A DNA stretch of 33,549 nt, taken from positions 1 through 33,549 of the forward strand of contig JAFGIS010000605.1 in assembly GCA_016929495.1 (NCBI GenBank), read 5' to 3'. Position numbers and translations under genes: made by a program. The notes under the pieces are model-generated. The model was given only the letters and a program-made list of their open reading frames with translations. It was not told the DNA's origin and did no database searches. The stretch comes from Polyangiaceae bacterium. GTDB lineage: Bacteria; Myxococcota_A; Polyangia; Polyangiales; Polyangiaceae. Shown in pieces: positions 25,057 through 33,434 of the stretch. Each line of letters begins with the position of its first letter. Position 1 is the stretch's first letter.

Positions 25057-26655
25057 ATGACGCACGCCCCCCTGGCATTGTGTCTCGTGGGCCCGAACCA
25101 GCAGGAGAACCTCGGGCTTCAGTACGTGGCAGCGAGCGCCGAGCGCGCAGGCTATCGCACCGAGCTCGTGGGGTTCGATTCGCGGCGTGACATCCCCGCC
25201 GTAGTGCGTGCCGCCCTCGAGCGGCAGCCGATGGCGGTCGGCTTGGGCATGGCCTTCCAGTACGCGGTCGACGACTACCTCGACCTCGCACAGACCCTGA
25301 GACACGCCGGCTACACGGGTCACCTGACCGCAGGCGGGCACGTGGCCACGTTCTGCTGGCGGGAGCTGCTCGATGGGTGTCCGGCACTCGACAGCGTCGT
25401 CCTGCACGAAGGGGAACGGCCGATCATCGGACTGCTCGACCGATTGCGGGACGCTGTGCCCGTCGTGGGAACGCCCGGCTGCGCCTCACGCGACGGCAAC
25501 GCGGTCGTGCTCGGACCGCCCGGGCCCCCGGTGCTCGACTTGGACGAGCTCGCCTATCCGGTCAGGAGCAACAGGCCCTATCTGGTCGCGGGCATCCCGG
25601 TGGCGTTCTGCCTAACCGCGCGCGGGTGCGTCGGGGAGTGCGCCTATTGCTGCGTCAGAGCCTTCGCCGCCGCGTCGGGCGCGCCCCGGTTTCGCCTGCG
25701 CTCGGCCGACGCGGTGGGACGCGAGCTCGGTGAGCTCCGTGCCCGAGGTATCCGTATCGTGTTCGTCCAGGACGATCTGTTCATCCTGCCCGACGAGCGA
25801 CGGGCCGTAGACCGGCTCGAGAAACTTCGCCGAGCCTGTGAGGCCCATGGAGCCTCGGGCCTGGTCTGGTGGGTCAAGGGACGCCCCGAGTCGATCACTC
25901 CGCGCGTGGTCGAGGCGGCACGAGGCCTCGGCGTCACGCATCTGTTCCTCGGCATCGAGAACCCCGTACAGGAGAGACTCGCCTATCTCGGACGACGCCA
26001 TCGGCCCGAAGACAACCGGCGCGCGCTCGATCTCTGCCGTCAAGGGGGCCTGTACACATCGTTCAACCTGATGATGTTCGATCCGGACTGCTCGCTCGAG
26101 CACGTATCGGAAACCGTGGACTTCGCTGCCCGGCACCTCGTCATCCCGTGGAACGTCTGCCGAACGGAGATCTACCCCGGAACGGTTCTATTCGAGCGGC
26201 TGCGCGACGCTCGGCGGCTCGACGGGGATTTCCGGAGCTGGGGCTACCGCATGCTCGACGAGCGCGCAGAGCTGGCTTTCCGCATTCTCCGGTCCTGTCT
26301 GCACGAGCGGGCGTTCTCGGGCGAGAGTCTGCTCAACAAGCTCATCAGCCTCGCTTTCGGCATGCAGGCTCAGCAGACTCTGCTCCCGGGAACGCAGACC
26401 GATACTCTCGCGCGGCAGGTCGACGAGCTCGGGCGCGCCGTCCGGCAGGACACCGTGGATCTGCTCCGGCGCGTCATCGACTTCGCCCAACGAGCCAACC
26501 CCACGGACGCGCCGAGTGTGACCCGCTTCGCCGTCGAGGAAGCGCTCTCGGCGGGCGCTCGCGACGCGCCGTGGCACGAGCAGGTGGATCGGCTGTGGGA
26601 CGTTCTGCACGCGCGAGGGCGCCTGACTCTCCGGTCCAAAGGCAAGGTCACGTAA
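25057..26655 (+). CDS. Radical SAM enzyme with B12-binding-like N-terminal domain
   Basis: This is a 532-aa protein. Residues 1 to about 150 have the Rossmann-like layout of class B radical SAM proteins: NLGLQYVAASAERAGY, VGLGMAFQYA, TAGGHVATF and LHEGE. The cobalamin-ligand motif DxHxxG is not visible, so cofactor binding may be base-off or lost. The radical SAM core starts with LTARGC191-VGE-C195-AY-C198, the CX3CX2C cluster site, followed by VFVQDDLF and a GIENPVQERLAYLGR stretch. Residues about 400-532 are an unassigned helical C-terminus. The reaction is unknown; relatives methylate unreactive carbons or rearrange lipids and cofactors. Nearness to the glycan cluster hints at envelope chemistry only weakly. 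Confidence 0.85.
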   Translation: MTHAPLALCLVGPNQQENLGLQYVAASAERAGYRTELVGFDSRRDIPAVVRAALERQPMAVGLGMAFQYAVDDYLDLAQTLRHAGYTGHLTAGGHVATFCWRELLDGCPALDSVVLHEGERPIIGLLDRLRDAVPVVGTPGCASRDGNAVVLGPPGPPVLDLDELAYPVRSNRPYLVAGIPVAFCLTARGCVGECAYCCVRAFAAASGAPRFRLRSADAVGRELGELRARGIRIVFVQDDLFILPDERRAVDRLEKLRRACEAHGASGLVWWVKGRPESITPRVVEAARGLGVTHLFLGIENPVQERLAYLGRRHRPEDNRRALDLCRQGGLYTSFNLMMFDPDCSLEHVSETVDFAARHLVIPWNVCRTEIYPGTVLFERLRDARRLDGDFRSWGYRMLDERAELAFRILRSCLHERAFSGESLLNKLISLAFGMQAQQTLLPGTQTDTLARQVDELGRAVRQDTVDLLRRVIDFAQRANPTDAPSVTRFAVEEALSAGARDAPWHEQVDRLWDVLHARGRLTLRSKGKVT

Positions 26656-26659
26656 CCCA

Positions 26660-26684
26660 CGCCGAGCGCGTGCATCGCTCGGTG
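26660..26684. terminator. Strong hairpin between convergent radical SAM and rpsU genes
   Basis: CGCCGAGCG pairs with CGCTCGGTG (9 bp, one G-T) around a 7-nt loop, 5 bp after the radical SAM stop and 49 bp past the end of rpsU. There is no T-tract on either strand. Placement between convergent genes suits a bidirectional terminator. Confidence 0.45.
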
Positions 26685-26732
26685 CCAGAGCGCTTCGTAT
26701 TGGCGGCGCTCGTCGTCGAGCGCGTGGCCGGG

Positions 26733-26972
26733 CTATTCGCGATCGGTGCGCTGTCGCTTGCGCCGACGACGCGCGGCCTCACTCATCTTCTTCCTGCGCT
26801 TCACGGACGGCTTCATATAGTGACGCCGTCGCTTGAGCTCACGAAGGATGCCCTCACCGGCCATCTTCCTCTTGAGATGTTTGATGGCTCTCTCGATGCC
26901 CTTGTCCCCGACCTGGACCTCGAGGGCTCGACACTGGATTGCTTCGCTCGGAATAGCCAAGGGGCACCGCAT
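26733..26972 (-). CDS. rpsU: 30S ribosomal protein S21
   Basis: This is a 79-aa basic protein matching S21 along most of its length: VQVGDKGIERAIKHLKRKM, GILRELKRRRHYMKP, then SVKRRKKMSEAARRRRK. S21 sits on the small subunit near the anti-Shine-Dalgarno end of 16S rRNA and helps initiation. The first 17 residues before the conserved core are not typical, and no clear ribosome site precedes the ATG at 26972, so a shorter start (for example an in-frame TTG) is possible. The gene is alone and convergent with the radical SAM gene. Many myxobacteria carry more than one S21 copy; whether this is the main one cannot be seen here. Confidence 0.9.
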   Translation of the reverse strand: MRCPLAIPSEAIQCRALEVQVGDKGIERAIKHLKRKMAGEGILRELKRRRHYMKPSVKRRKKMSEAARRRRKRQRTDRE

Positions 26973-27150
26973 ATGGCAGAGACTCGCCCGCGCTGCAAGC
27001 CCTCGCGTGGGGCACCGCCAAGATGCGCGTAGACCCGCCGGCTGGCCAGGGTGTCCGCGGCTGCACGAACGCTGTGGGGGCCCAGTCCTTCGTGCCGGTT
27101 GGGCCTCGGCCCTGGACGGTCGCCACCCCTTCCCTCACCATCCCGGACAC

Positions 27151-27501
27151 ATGCCTGCCGGATCCCTACCGCGTCCCCAACTCATCAAGGCCCCCCACGG
27201 CTCGCGCGAGTTCGAGATCAAGTGGGAGGATGGTCGCAGCCGCCGCATCCCGCACGAGATCTTGCGCGGCTACTGTCCCTGTGCGAGCTGTCAGGGACAC
27301 TCGGGCAGCGTACGGTTCGTGCCGGGCGGCAATCTCGAGCTGCTCGGAATCGAACGCGTCGGAAACTACGCGCTCAGCCTGACGTGGGGCGACGGCCACA
27401 GCAGCGGCATCTTCAGCTACCGGTATCTCTCCCAGCTCTGCGACGAGCTCGAGGCGCGTGGCACGAGCGGCCTGATTGCGTTGGGCGAGCTACCGCGGTG
27501 A
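27151..27501 (+). CDS. DUF971 (GBBH-like N-terminal domain) protein
   Basis: This is a 116-aa protein consisting of little but the DUF971 domain: FEIKWEDGRSRRIPHEILRG, CPCASC (C42, C44, C47), then YALSLTWGDGHSSGIFSY. The same domain forms the N-terminus of gamma-butyrobetaine hydroxylase, where Cys/His residues bind zinc. Stand-alone bacterial forms are often linked to iron-sulfur metabolism (Mrp/ApbC neighbours), which are not present here. The frame is open upstream to 26833 but opposes rpsU and is not domain-like. The stop overlaps the GTG start of the glycosyltransferase (GTGA), so the two are co-translated. Confidence 0.85.
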   Translation: MPAGSLPRPQLIKAPHGSREFEIKWEDGRSRRIPHEILRGYCPCASCQGHSGSVRFVPGGNLELLGIERVGNYALSLTWGDGHSSGIFSYRYLSQLCDELEARGTSGLIALGELPR

Positions 27502-28505
27502 ATGCCTCCGCTGCGCGCCAGGTCCGCAGGGACACGCCCTTGCGCATCGCCGTCGTCACCAGCTCCTACCCCTCGGATCCACGTGATCCGAACGGTCATT
27601 TCGTCGCGGCCGAAGCGTACGCCCTGGCGGCAGGAGGCCACTCGGTCACCGTGCTGTGTCCGGGGCAGAGCCGTGTCGACGAGCAGGCGCCGGTCCGAGT
27701 CATCCGGTTGGGCGCAAGCGGGCTCTTCGCGTGGCCCGGTGCTCTCGAGCAGCTTCGCAAGAGACCGTGGCTCCTCGGGGCGGCCCTTCCTTTCGCACAT
27801 CGCGCCCGCAAGATGCTCGCAGAGCTGGGGCCGTTCGAACGAGTCGTGGCCCACTGGATCGTGCCCTGCGGCTGGCCCATCGCCTTCGACTCGGACGCAT
27901 CGCTCGAGGTCGTCGCACACGGCAGTGACGTGCGACTGCTGCTCGGATTGCCTGCGCCGTTGCGGCGATACGTGCTGGCCGCCTTGCTTCGCCACGGCGC
28001 ACAGTTCCGGTTCGTTTCTCACGAGCTGCGCAACGCGCTCGTGGCCCAATCGCCCGAGCTCGCAGCTCGGAGCTCGGTACGCGCCTCGGATATCGTCGTC
28101 GATGGCGCCCCGAACCGGGCCCAGGCACGACGACAGCTCGGCATCGCCGCAAGGACGAGGCTTTGTGTCGTCGTGGCGCGGCTCGTTCCAGCCAAACGCG
28201 TGGCCGTCGCGCTCGGTGCACTCGCGCTGGTCCCGAGCTGCAGCGTCGTGGTGGTCGGTGATGGACCAGAGCGCGAGCCGCTCGTGCGGGACTTCCCCGG
28301 CGCTCGATTCGTGGGGCATCTACCTCGAGATAGAACGCTCGCCTGGATCGCCGCGGCCGATCTACTGATCAGCGCGTCGCGCCGGGAGGGGGCTCCCACG
28401 GTGGTGCGCGAAGCGAGGGCATTGGGTGTGCCCGTCGTGGCTGCCCCGGCAGGTGATCTCGAGCAGTGGAGCGCCGCTGATCCGGAAATCGTTCTGGTTC
28501 GTTGA
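27498..28505 (+). CDS. GT4-family (GT-B fold) glycosyltransferase
   Basis: The GTG at 27498 overlaps the DUF971 stop by 4 nt and gives 335 aa. The N-terminal Rossmann half has RIAVVTSSYPSDPRDPNGHF, with the Gly-rich acceptor loop, and VVAHGSDVRLL. The C-terminal half has VVARLVPAKRV, VVVVGDGPERE and SASRREGAPTVVREARALG, the EX7E-type donor-binding segment of GT4 enzymes. No membrane helix is seen, so it is cytoplasmic or peripheral. The last part after this segment is short, so the usual C-terminal cross-over helix may be reduced. The donor is probably an NDP-sugar; the acceptor is unknown. Confidence 0.85.
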   Translation: MNASAARQVRRDTPLRIAVVTSSYPSDPRDPNGHFVAAEAYALAAGGHSVTVLCPGQSRVDEQAPVRVIRLGASGLFAWPGALEQLRKRPWLLGAALPFAHRARKMLAELGPFERVVAHWIVPCGWPIAFDSDASLEVVAHGSDVRLLLGLPAPLRRYVLAALLRHGAQFRFVSHELRNALVAQSPELAARSSVRASDIVVDGAPNRAQARRQLGIAARTRLCVVVARLVPAKRVAVALGALALVPSCSVVVVGDGPEREPLVRDFPGARFVGHLPRDRTLAWIAAADLLISASRREGAPTVVREARALGVPVVAAPAGDLEQWSAADPEIVLVR

Positions 28506-28520
28506 CCACAATGCTGTACG

Positions 28521-30455
28521 ATGGCCGGTATGGGCCACCGACGGCACACGACGCACCGGGCACCGAGCGCGCGTCGTGCTCGCGGCCAACGGCTGACGAG
28601 CGCCCTGCTGCTCTTGCCCCTCGTCCTGACCGCCGCCTGCGGATGCTCGCGCGTCGAAGCGCCCATCCCGGACCGCCCCAAGGCCACGCCAGCCCAGCGC
28701 GAGCGCCCACCGGAACCTGCCCGCAAGAGCACGACGGTTGCAGCGCAGGACGCGGGCACGCTCGAGCAGAGCGCGACGCCCGCCGCGTCCGCACCGGGCC
28801 CCGCCCCGAGTCCGGAGCCGGCGTGCGGATCTACGTTGCCAATTCCGAAGCCAGGCAAGCGCGCCGTCGGCGCAGCGCGTGGCGTCGTCGTTTCGGTGGA
28901 AGCACAGGCGACGCGGGCCGGCGTCGCGATCCTCGAGCAGGGCGGCAATGCCGTCGATGCTGCGGTCGCCGTAGGCTACGCGCTGGCCGTGACCCATCCG
29001 AGCGCGGGGAACCTCGGCGGCGGCGGGTTCATGCTCGTTCGGCCTGCGGCGGGGCCCACGGTGGCCATCGATTTTCGCGAGGCAGCGCCCGGGCGGCTCA
29101 CGCGCGAGCGCTTCGAGTCGCTGGTGATGTCCGAGAGCCGTCCCGAAGCTGCGGTCGGGGTTCCAGGCAGCGTCGCGGGGCTGAACCTGGCTCTGAAGCG
29201 CTACGGCAGGCTCACGCTCGCCCGGGTGCTCGAGCCTGCCATCCGGCTCGCGCGCAACGGCTATCGCATCGGTCCCCGTCAGGCCTCGAGTCTGGTCTAC
29301 AATTGGTCTCGACTGCGGAAGAACAAGGCGGCCCTGGCGGAGTTCGGCACTTCGGAAGGCCGTCCTCTCCCGCTCGGCACGCGTCACCGAAGGCCGGGCC
29401 TCGCCGCGGTCCTCGAGCGCATCAAGGCCTCCGGAGACGCCGGATTCTACCAAGGGGAGACCGCCCAAGCGCTGCTCGCCTCGGTAGAGCCAAGCGGCTT
29501 GATGACGGCAGAAGACCTCACGAGCTACCGCGCCAAGATCCGTGAGCCCCTCGTGGGCGGGTATCGCGGGCTCACGGTACAGGTGATGCCGCCGCCCTCG
29601 GCAGGCGGTGTGGCCGAGACGCAGCTGCTCAGCATGCTCGAGCAGCTCGAGGCCTACAAGCTGCCGCGCACCTCGGGTGCCGAGCTGCATCTGTTCGTCG
29701 AGGCAGCGCGGCGCGCCCATCTGGAGCGGCGCTTGCACGTCCTGGATCCGGACACCCTGAGCGAGGCCGAGTCTCACTCGCACGAGCCAGCGTGGCTCGC
29801 CTCGACGCCGGCTCTGACACGCCACCCCGTCGACCCGAAGCATGCCACGCCGTCGTCGAAGCTCAGCGAGCTGTATGCCGGCGCCGCCCAGGAGCTCGAG
29901 CACACGACGCACTTCGCGGTCGTCGATGCCGACGGCATGGCCATCAGCTGCACGGTCACCCTTTCTTCTGGATTCGGCTCGCGGATTGTCGTGCCGGGCA
30001 CCGGTATCGTGCTCAACAACACGCTCGCTGCCTTCAGCGTCGTGGGGCAGAACCAGCCGGCGCCGCTGCGGCGCCCCACGAGCTCCATGACGCCCACCCT
30101 CGTGCTCGACCATGGCAGGCTCCTGCTCGTGCTGGGCTCCCCCGGGGGCGACACCATCCCCAACACCATCGTGCAGGTCCTACGCAACATCATCGACTAC
30201 GCGCTTCCCCTGGACGACGCGGTCGATGCATTCCGCATCCACCATGGCTTCGTTCCCGACGAGATCCGCTACGAAGCCGCGCGTCCGCCCCCCCGGGAGG
30301 CGTTGGCCCACCTCGAGCGCATGGGGCATCGTCTCAGCAAGAAACGCGCTCAGATGGGCGATGCCAACAGCATCCTCGTCGCCGAGACGAAGACGTGGGC
30401 ATACGCCGACCCGCGAGAGGGCGGCCTGGCCCTGGCCGTCCCGGAGAAGCGCTGA
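28521..30455 (+). CDS. Exported gamma-glutamyltranspeptidase-family (Ntn) hydrolase
   Basis: This is a 644-aa protein. A basic N-terminus and hydrophobic stretch end in LTAAC40, a lipobox-like site, followed by a Pro/Ala-rich linker to about residue 110. The GGT fold follows: GGNAVDAAVAVGYAL, NLGGGGFML, DFREAAPG (R186, matching E. coli R114), PPSAGG, the autoprocessing and nucleophile site HTTHFAVVDADG (T462), GTGIVLNN, RPTSSMTPT and GSPGGDTI. The lid loop seen in E. coli GGT is missing. The three residues that in E. coli hold the alpha-amino group (N411, Q430, D433) correspond to Ser, Thr and Ala504, so the natural substrate is probably not an ordinary gamma-glutamyl compound. It is periplasmic or outer-membrane linked. 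It begins 15 bp after the GT4 gene. Confidence 0.9.
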   Translation: MAGMGHRRHTTHRAPSARRARGQRLTSALLLLPLVLTAACGCSRVEAPIPDRPKATPAQRERPPEPARKSTTVAAQDAGTLEQSATPAASAPGPAPSPEPACGSTLPIPKPGKRAVGAARGVVVSVEAQATRAGVAILEQGGNAVDAAVAVGYALAVTHPSAGNLGGGGFMLVRPAAGPTVAIDFREAAPGRLTRERFESLVMSESRPEAAVGVPGSVAGLNLALKRYGRLTLARVLEPAIRLARNGYRIGPRQASSLVYNWSRLRKNKAALAEFGTSEGRPLPLGTRHRRPGLAAVLERIKASGDAGFYQGETAQALLASVEPSGLMTAEDLTSYRAKIREPLVGGYRGLTVQVMPPPSAGGVAETQLLSMLEQLEAYKLPRTSGAELHLFVEAARRAHLERRLHVLDPDTLSEAESHSHEPAWLASTPALTRHPVDPKHATPSSKLSELYAGAAQELEHTTHFAVVDADGMAISCTVTLSSGFGSRIVVPGTGIVLNNTLAAFSVVGQNQPAPLRRPTSSMTPTLVLDHGRLLLVLGSPGGDTIPNTIVQVLRNIIDYALPLDDAVDAFRIHHGFVPDEIRYEAARPPPREALAHLERMGHRLSKKRAQMGDANSILVAETKTWAYADPREGGLALAVPEKR

Positions 30456-30510
30456 GACCGCAGCACCATCCGCTCGGTTCTCCCCAATTGGCTGGCAGCC
30501 CGGGAGCAGC

Positions 30511-31377
30511 CTACTCGACGATCTTGTTGAGCGGGTACTCGACGATGTCCTCGGCTCCGAAGTCCTTGAGCCGAGGAATGAGGTCTCGCACGAGATCCTG
30601 GTCCACCACCGTGCTCACGCTGAACCAGCCTTCGGCCTGTAGTTTGGCCACGGTCGGGGATTTCAACGAGGGCAGCACGTCCTGTACCGCCTTGAGATGG
30701 CTTTCGTGCACGTTGAGCATCAGACCCACCCGCCCTTTCGCGGCCAGCGCCGCCTTGAGCAGCATGGCAATGATGCCGATCTTGCGCTGTTTCCAGGGCT
30801 CCGCCATCGCCGCCACGTTGGCGATGAGCTGGGTCGTCGAGTGCATGATTTCGTGCACGATGCGCAGATTGTTGGCTCTGAGCGAGCTGCCCGTCTCGGT
30901 GACCTCGACGATGGCATCGGCGAGGTACGGCGGCTTCACTTCCGTGGCCCCCCAGGAGAACTCCACTTCGGCAGAGATGGCATGCTCCTCGAGGAACTGC
31001 TGGGTCAACTCCACCGCCTCGGTGGCGATCCGCTTGCCCTCGAGGTCACGAACGCCGTGGATCGGCGAGTCCACCGGGACCGCCACGACCCAGCGCACTG
31101 GACGGCGCATCTGCTTGGCATACACGAGCTCGGCGACGCGCACGACGTTGCGCTTGAGGATCCAGTCGAGCCCGGTGATCGCGGCATCCAGGATCCCCCC
31201 TTCGACGTAGCGGGCCATCTCCTGCGGCCGGATGAGCATGCACTCGATCTCGTCGTCGTCGATGGCGGGGAAGTAGTTGCGGCTCGAGACGGAGACGCTG
31301 TATCCCGCCTTCTCGAACAGCTCGAAGGTCGCGTTCTGCAGACTCCCTTTGGGCAGCCCGAGCTTGAGCTTGTTCAC
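30511..31377 (-). CDS. hisG: ATP phosphoribosyltransferase, long form
   Basis: This is a 288-aa protein with a GTG start at 31377. It carries out the first step of histidine synthesis: ATP plus PRPP gives phosphoribosyl-ATP. The N-terminus LGLPKGSLQ, the first-lobe end [14 protein letters not shown] and GLDWI, and the PRPP loop stretch ([14 protein letters not shown]) match HisG. The length and a C-terminal stretch after about residue 210 ([13 protein letters not shown] onward) fit the long form with its own histidine-binding regulatory domain, so HisZ is not needed. The start overlaps the hisI stop by 4 nt. It converges on the GGT-like gene with a 55-bp gap. Confidence 0.95.
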   Translation of the reverse strand: MNKLKLGLPKGSLQNATFELFEKAGYSVSVSSRNYFPAIDDDEIECMLIRPQEMARYVEGGILDAAITGLDWILKRNVVRVAELVYAKQMRRPVRWVVAVPVDSPIHGVRDLEGKRIATEAVELTQQFLEEHAISAEVEFSWGATEVKPPYLADAIVEVTETGSSLRANNLRIVHEIMHSTTQLIANVAAMAEPWKQRKIGIIAMLLKAALAAKGRVGLMLNVHESHLKAVQDVLPSLKSPTVAKLQAEGWFSVSTVVDQDLVRDLIPRLKDFGAEDIVEYPLNKIVE

Positions 31378-31769
31378 GACTTGCCTCCGTACATCTTCTG
31401 GGGATCCATGAGCCGTTCGGCATCGACCCGCAGCGTTCCGTCCGGCTGGACCGTACGGAAGAAACAGGACTTGTACCCCTCGTGGCAGGCGGGGCCTCGC
31501 TGCCTCACGCGAACGATGACTGCGTCGATGTCGCAGTCCACGCGCATCTCCACGAGCTCCTGCATGTTGCCGGACGATTCGCCCTTCTTCCAGAGCTTGT
31601 TGCGCGAACGCGAGTAGTAGTGGACCTTGCCGGTTTCGAGGGTCAGGCCGAAGGCCTCCTCGTTCATCGAGGCGAGCATGAGGACCTGCCCGTCGTCGGC
31701 GTCCACGGCGATGGCAGTGATGAAGCCGCCACCTTTGGCGAAGTTCGGGGAAAACTGCGGGGGGTACAT
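31374..31769 (-). CDS. hisI: Phosphoribosyl-AMP cyclohydrolase
   Basis: This is a 131-aa, single-domain HisI; the ATG at 31769 with AGGA upstream fits the usual length, and the upstream extension of the frame is not protein-like. It opens the purine ring of PR-AMP, the third step of histidine synthesis. Key residues are visible: [18 protein letters not shown], the metal-binding run D78-C79-D80-x-D82, C95 in GPACHEG, and C102 in SCFFR. There is no fused HisE domain. It overlaps hisG as GTGA, so one transcript makes both. The rest of the his genes are not in the window. Confidence 0.95.
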   Translation of the reverse strand: MYPPQFSPNFAKGGGFITAIAVDADDGQVLMLASMNEEAFGLTLETGKVHYYSRSRNKLWKKGESSGNMQELVEMRVDCDIDAVIVRVRQRGPACHEGYKSCFFRTVQPDGTLRVDAERLMDPQKMYGGKS

Positions 31770-32053
31770 GGCTATCCTGGCTGTTCGGGTCGCGAGCTCT
31801 CTAGCACGACCTTCGCGCCGCCGAGCCGCGGGCTGTGTACGGACTGTGGACAGACTGGGCACGAGCGGGGGATAACTGAGAAACGCCAGACGGCCGGGCC
31901 GGTGCGATCGAGCCATCGGGCCCAGGCAACTGGCCAGCGGACCGACCCCGCACAGGCCCGGGATGAGTTGCCTGCCACCTTCAGGATGCCCACGCTTCGG
32001 TCTGTCCAACGCCAGCTCGGCACCGGCTGGAAGCCCCGAGGAGAACGCTGCGA
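31770..32053. promoter_or_regulatory. Divergent promoter region between hisI and the DUF362 gene
   Basis: This 284-bp gap has no gene. A TGGACA box (31844-31849) lies 18 bp before GATAAC on the plus strand and is a weak sigma70-like candidate for the DUF362 gene, with a long leader of about 175 nt. No clear promoter for hisI or attenuator with a His-rich leader peptide was found. Confidence 0.3.
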
Positions 32054-33346
32054 ATGAGCTCATCGACCGTCGCCATCGTGCGCACCCAGCCTGCCACCGT
32101 GCTCGAGGACTACCACCGGCTCATGAACCTCGCGGGCTACCAACAGGTCATCGACACGAGCAGCGACACGGCACTCAAGATCAACATCTCCTGGCACTTC
32201 TTCTATCCGGCGGCGTCGACCACGCCCTGGCAGCTCGAAGGCGTGATCGGTGCCATGAAGCGGGACGGCTATGACCCGGCCTTGATACACGGCTGTCACA
32301 ACCGGACCGTGGTCATCGACGCGCACCTCGGGGAGCGACAGAACAAGCAGATCGACGTCATCCGCGCGCACGGCCTGCGCAACGTGCACCTGTACGAGGG
32401 CGAGGAGTGGATCAACGTGCGCGACGCGGTGGGCGACCTGGCCGATCGCTTTCTGTGTCTGAACGAAGTCTATCCGCACGGGTTCGGCATTCCGAAGCGA
32501 TTCATCGGCGAGAACATCATTCACCTTCCGACGGTGAAGACCCACATCTTCACGACCACCACGGGCGCGATGAAGAACGCTTTCGGCGGGCTGCTCAACG
32601 AGCATCGTCACTGGACGCACCCCGTCATCCACGAGACGCTGGTGGACCTGCTCAGGATCCAGAAGAAGATCCACCGGGGCGTGTTCGCGGTGATGGACGG
32701 CACGTTCGCGGGAGACGGTCCGGGCCCGCGCTGCATGATCCCGCACGTCAAGAACGTGCTTCTCGCGTCCGCCGATCAGGTCGCCATCGATGCGGTGGCC
32801 GCCAAGCTCATGGGCTTCGATCCGATGCGCGACGTCAGATTCGTGAGGCTCGCGCACGAGCAGGGACTCGGCGTCGGCGACCCGCGCGATATCCGCATCG
32901 TGGGCGACGAGGACGCGGCGGGGGAGAACTGGCACTTCGAGGGGCCCTTCAAGCACATGACCTTCGCCTCCCGCAACCAGCACCGCATCTACTGGGGCCC
33001 CTTGAAGAAGCCGCTGGAATGGTCGCTCAAGACGTGGCTCGCGCCGTGGTCGTACGTCGCCAGCGTGAGCTACCACGATCTTTTCTGGTATCCGCTCTAC
33101 GGCAAGCCCCACCTCGAGAAGGCGCTCGGCAGTCCGTGGGGACGGCTGTTCGCCAACTGGGGCGATCCGGCTACGGCCGCGGACGCTCGAGGCTACCCCA
33201 ACGTCGGCGAGGCCCGCCCGGAGCTCGTGCGCATGGGGCTCAAGCACTTCCTGGAGGGCGCGCGGCTGGTCGGGATGGCGGTGGCCGAGTCGCCCGAGGC
33301 CCAGGCTCGCAAGCGCCGGGCTCAGGCCCAGCCAGGGAGCTCCTAG
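32054..33346 (+). CDS. DUF362 domain protein
   Basis: This is a 430-aa protein with GAGGAGA about 9 nt before the ATG. Residues about 40-310 match the DUF362 layout: LKINISWHFFYPAASTTPWQ, a middle HLPTVKTHIFTTTTGAMKNAFG, FAVMDGTFAGDGPGPR, and the region SADQVAIDAVAAKLMGFDP. Members of this family often carry ferredoxin-like 4Fe-4S motifs; none is visible here and only a few scattered Cys are present. The last 120 residues are unassigned and aromatic-rich. There is no signal peptide. The reaction is not known for the family. It stands alone between hisI and the tRNA gene. Confidence 0.85.
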   Translation: MSSSTVAIVRTQPATVLEDYHRLMNLAGYQQVIDTSSDTALKINISWHFFYPAASTTPWQLEGVIGAMKRDGYDPALIHGCHNRTVVIDAHLGERQNKQIDVIRAHGLRNVHLYEGEEWINVRDAVGDLADRFLCLNEVYPHGFGIPKRFIGENIIHLPTVKTHIFTTTTGAMKNAFGGLLNEHRHWTHPVIHETLVDLLRIQKKIHRGVFAVMDGTFAGDGPGPRCMIPHVKNVLLASADQVAIDAVAAKLMGFDPMRDVRFVRLAHEQGLGVGDPRDIRIVGDEDAAGENWHFEGPFKHMTFASRNQHRIYWGPLKKPLEWSLKTWLAPWSYVASVSYHDLFWYPLYGKPHLEKALGSPWGRLFANWGDPATAADARGYPNVGEARPELVRMGLKHFLEGARLVGMAVAESPEAQARKRRAQAQPGSS

Positions 33347-33394
33347 GGATACCGGCCCGTTGGCCCGCCGCCGTCGCGCCCCACGTCGCGACGC

Positions 33395-33423
33395 TTGACA
33401 CGCATGGGCTCGGCAAGTAGATG
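33395..33423 (+). promoter_or_regulatory. Sigma70-type promoter of the tRNA-Gly gene
   Basis: TTGACA (33395-33400), a perfect -35 hexamer, is followed after exactly 17 bp by TAGATG (33418-33423). The tRNA begins 11 bp after the -10 box. This is the best promoter in the window. Confidence 0.82.
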
Positions 33424-33434
33424 TCACGCCCTCC

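Noticed and set aside
30456..30510. Terminator between the GGT-like gene and hisG
   Set aside because: Only a 5-bp GGCTG/CAGCC pairing with a long loop could be drawn, too weak to call.
31374..32063. Long 229-residue version of HisI
   Set aside because: HisI domains of this type are about 130 aa and the added part is not conserved in character; the ATG at 31769 fits.
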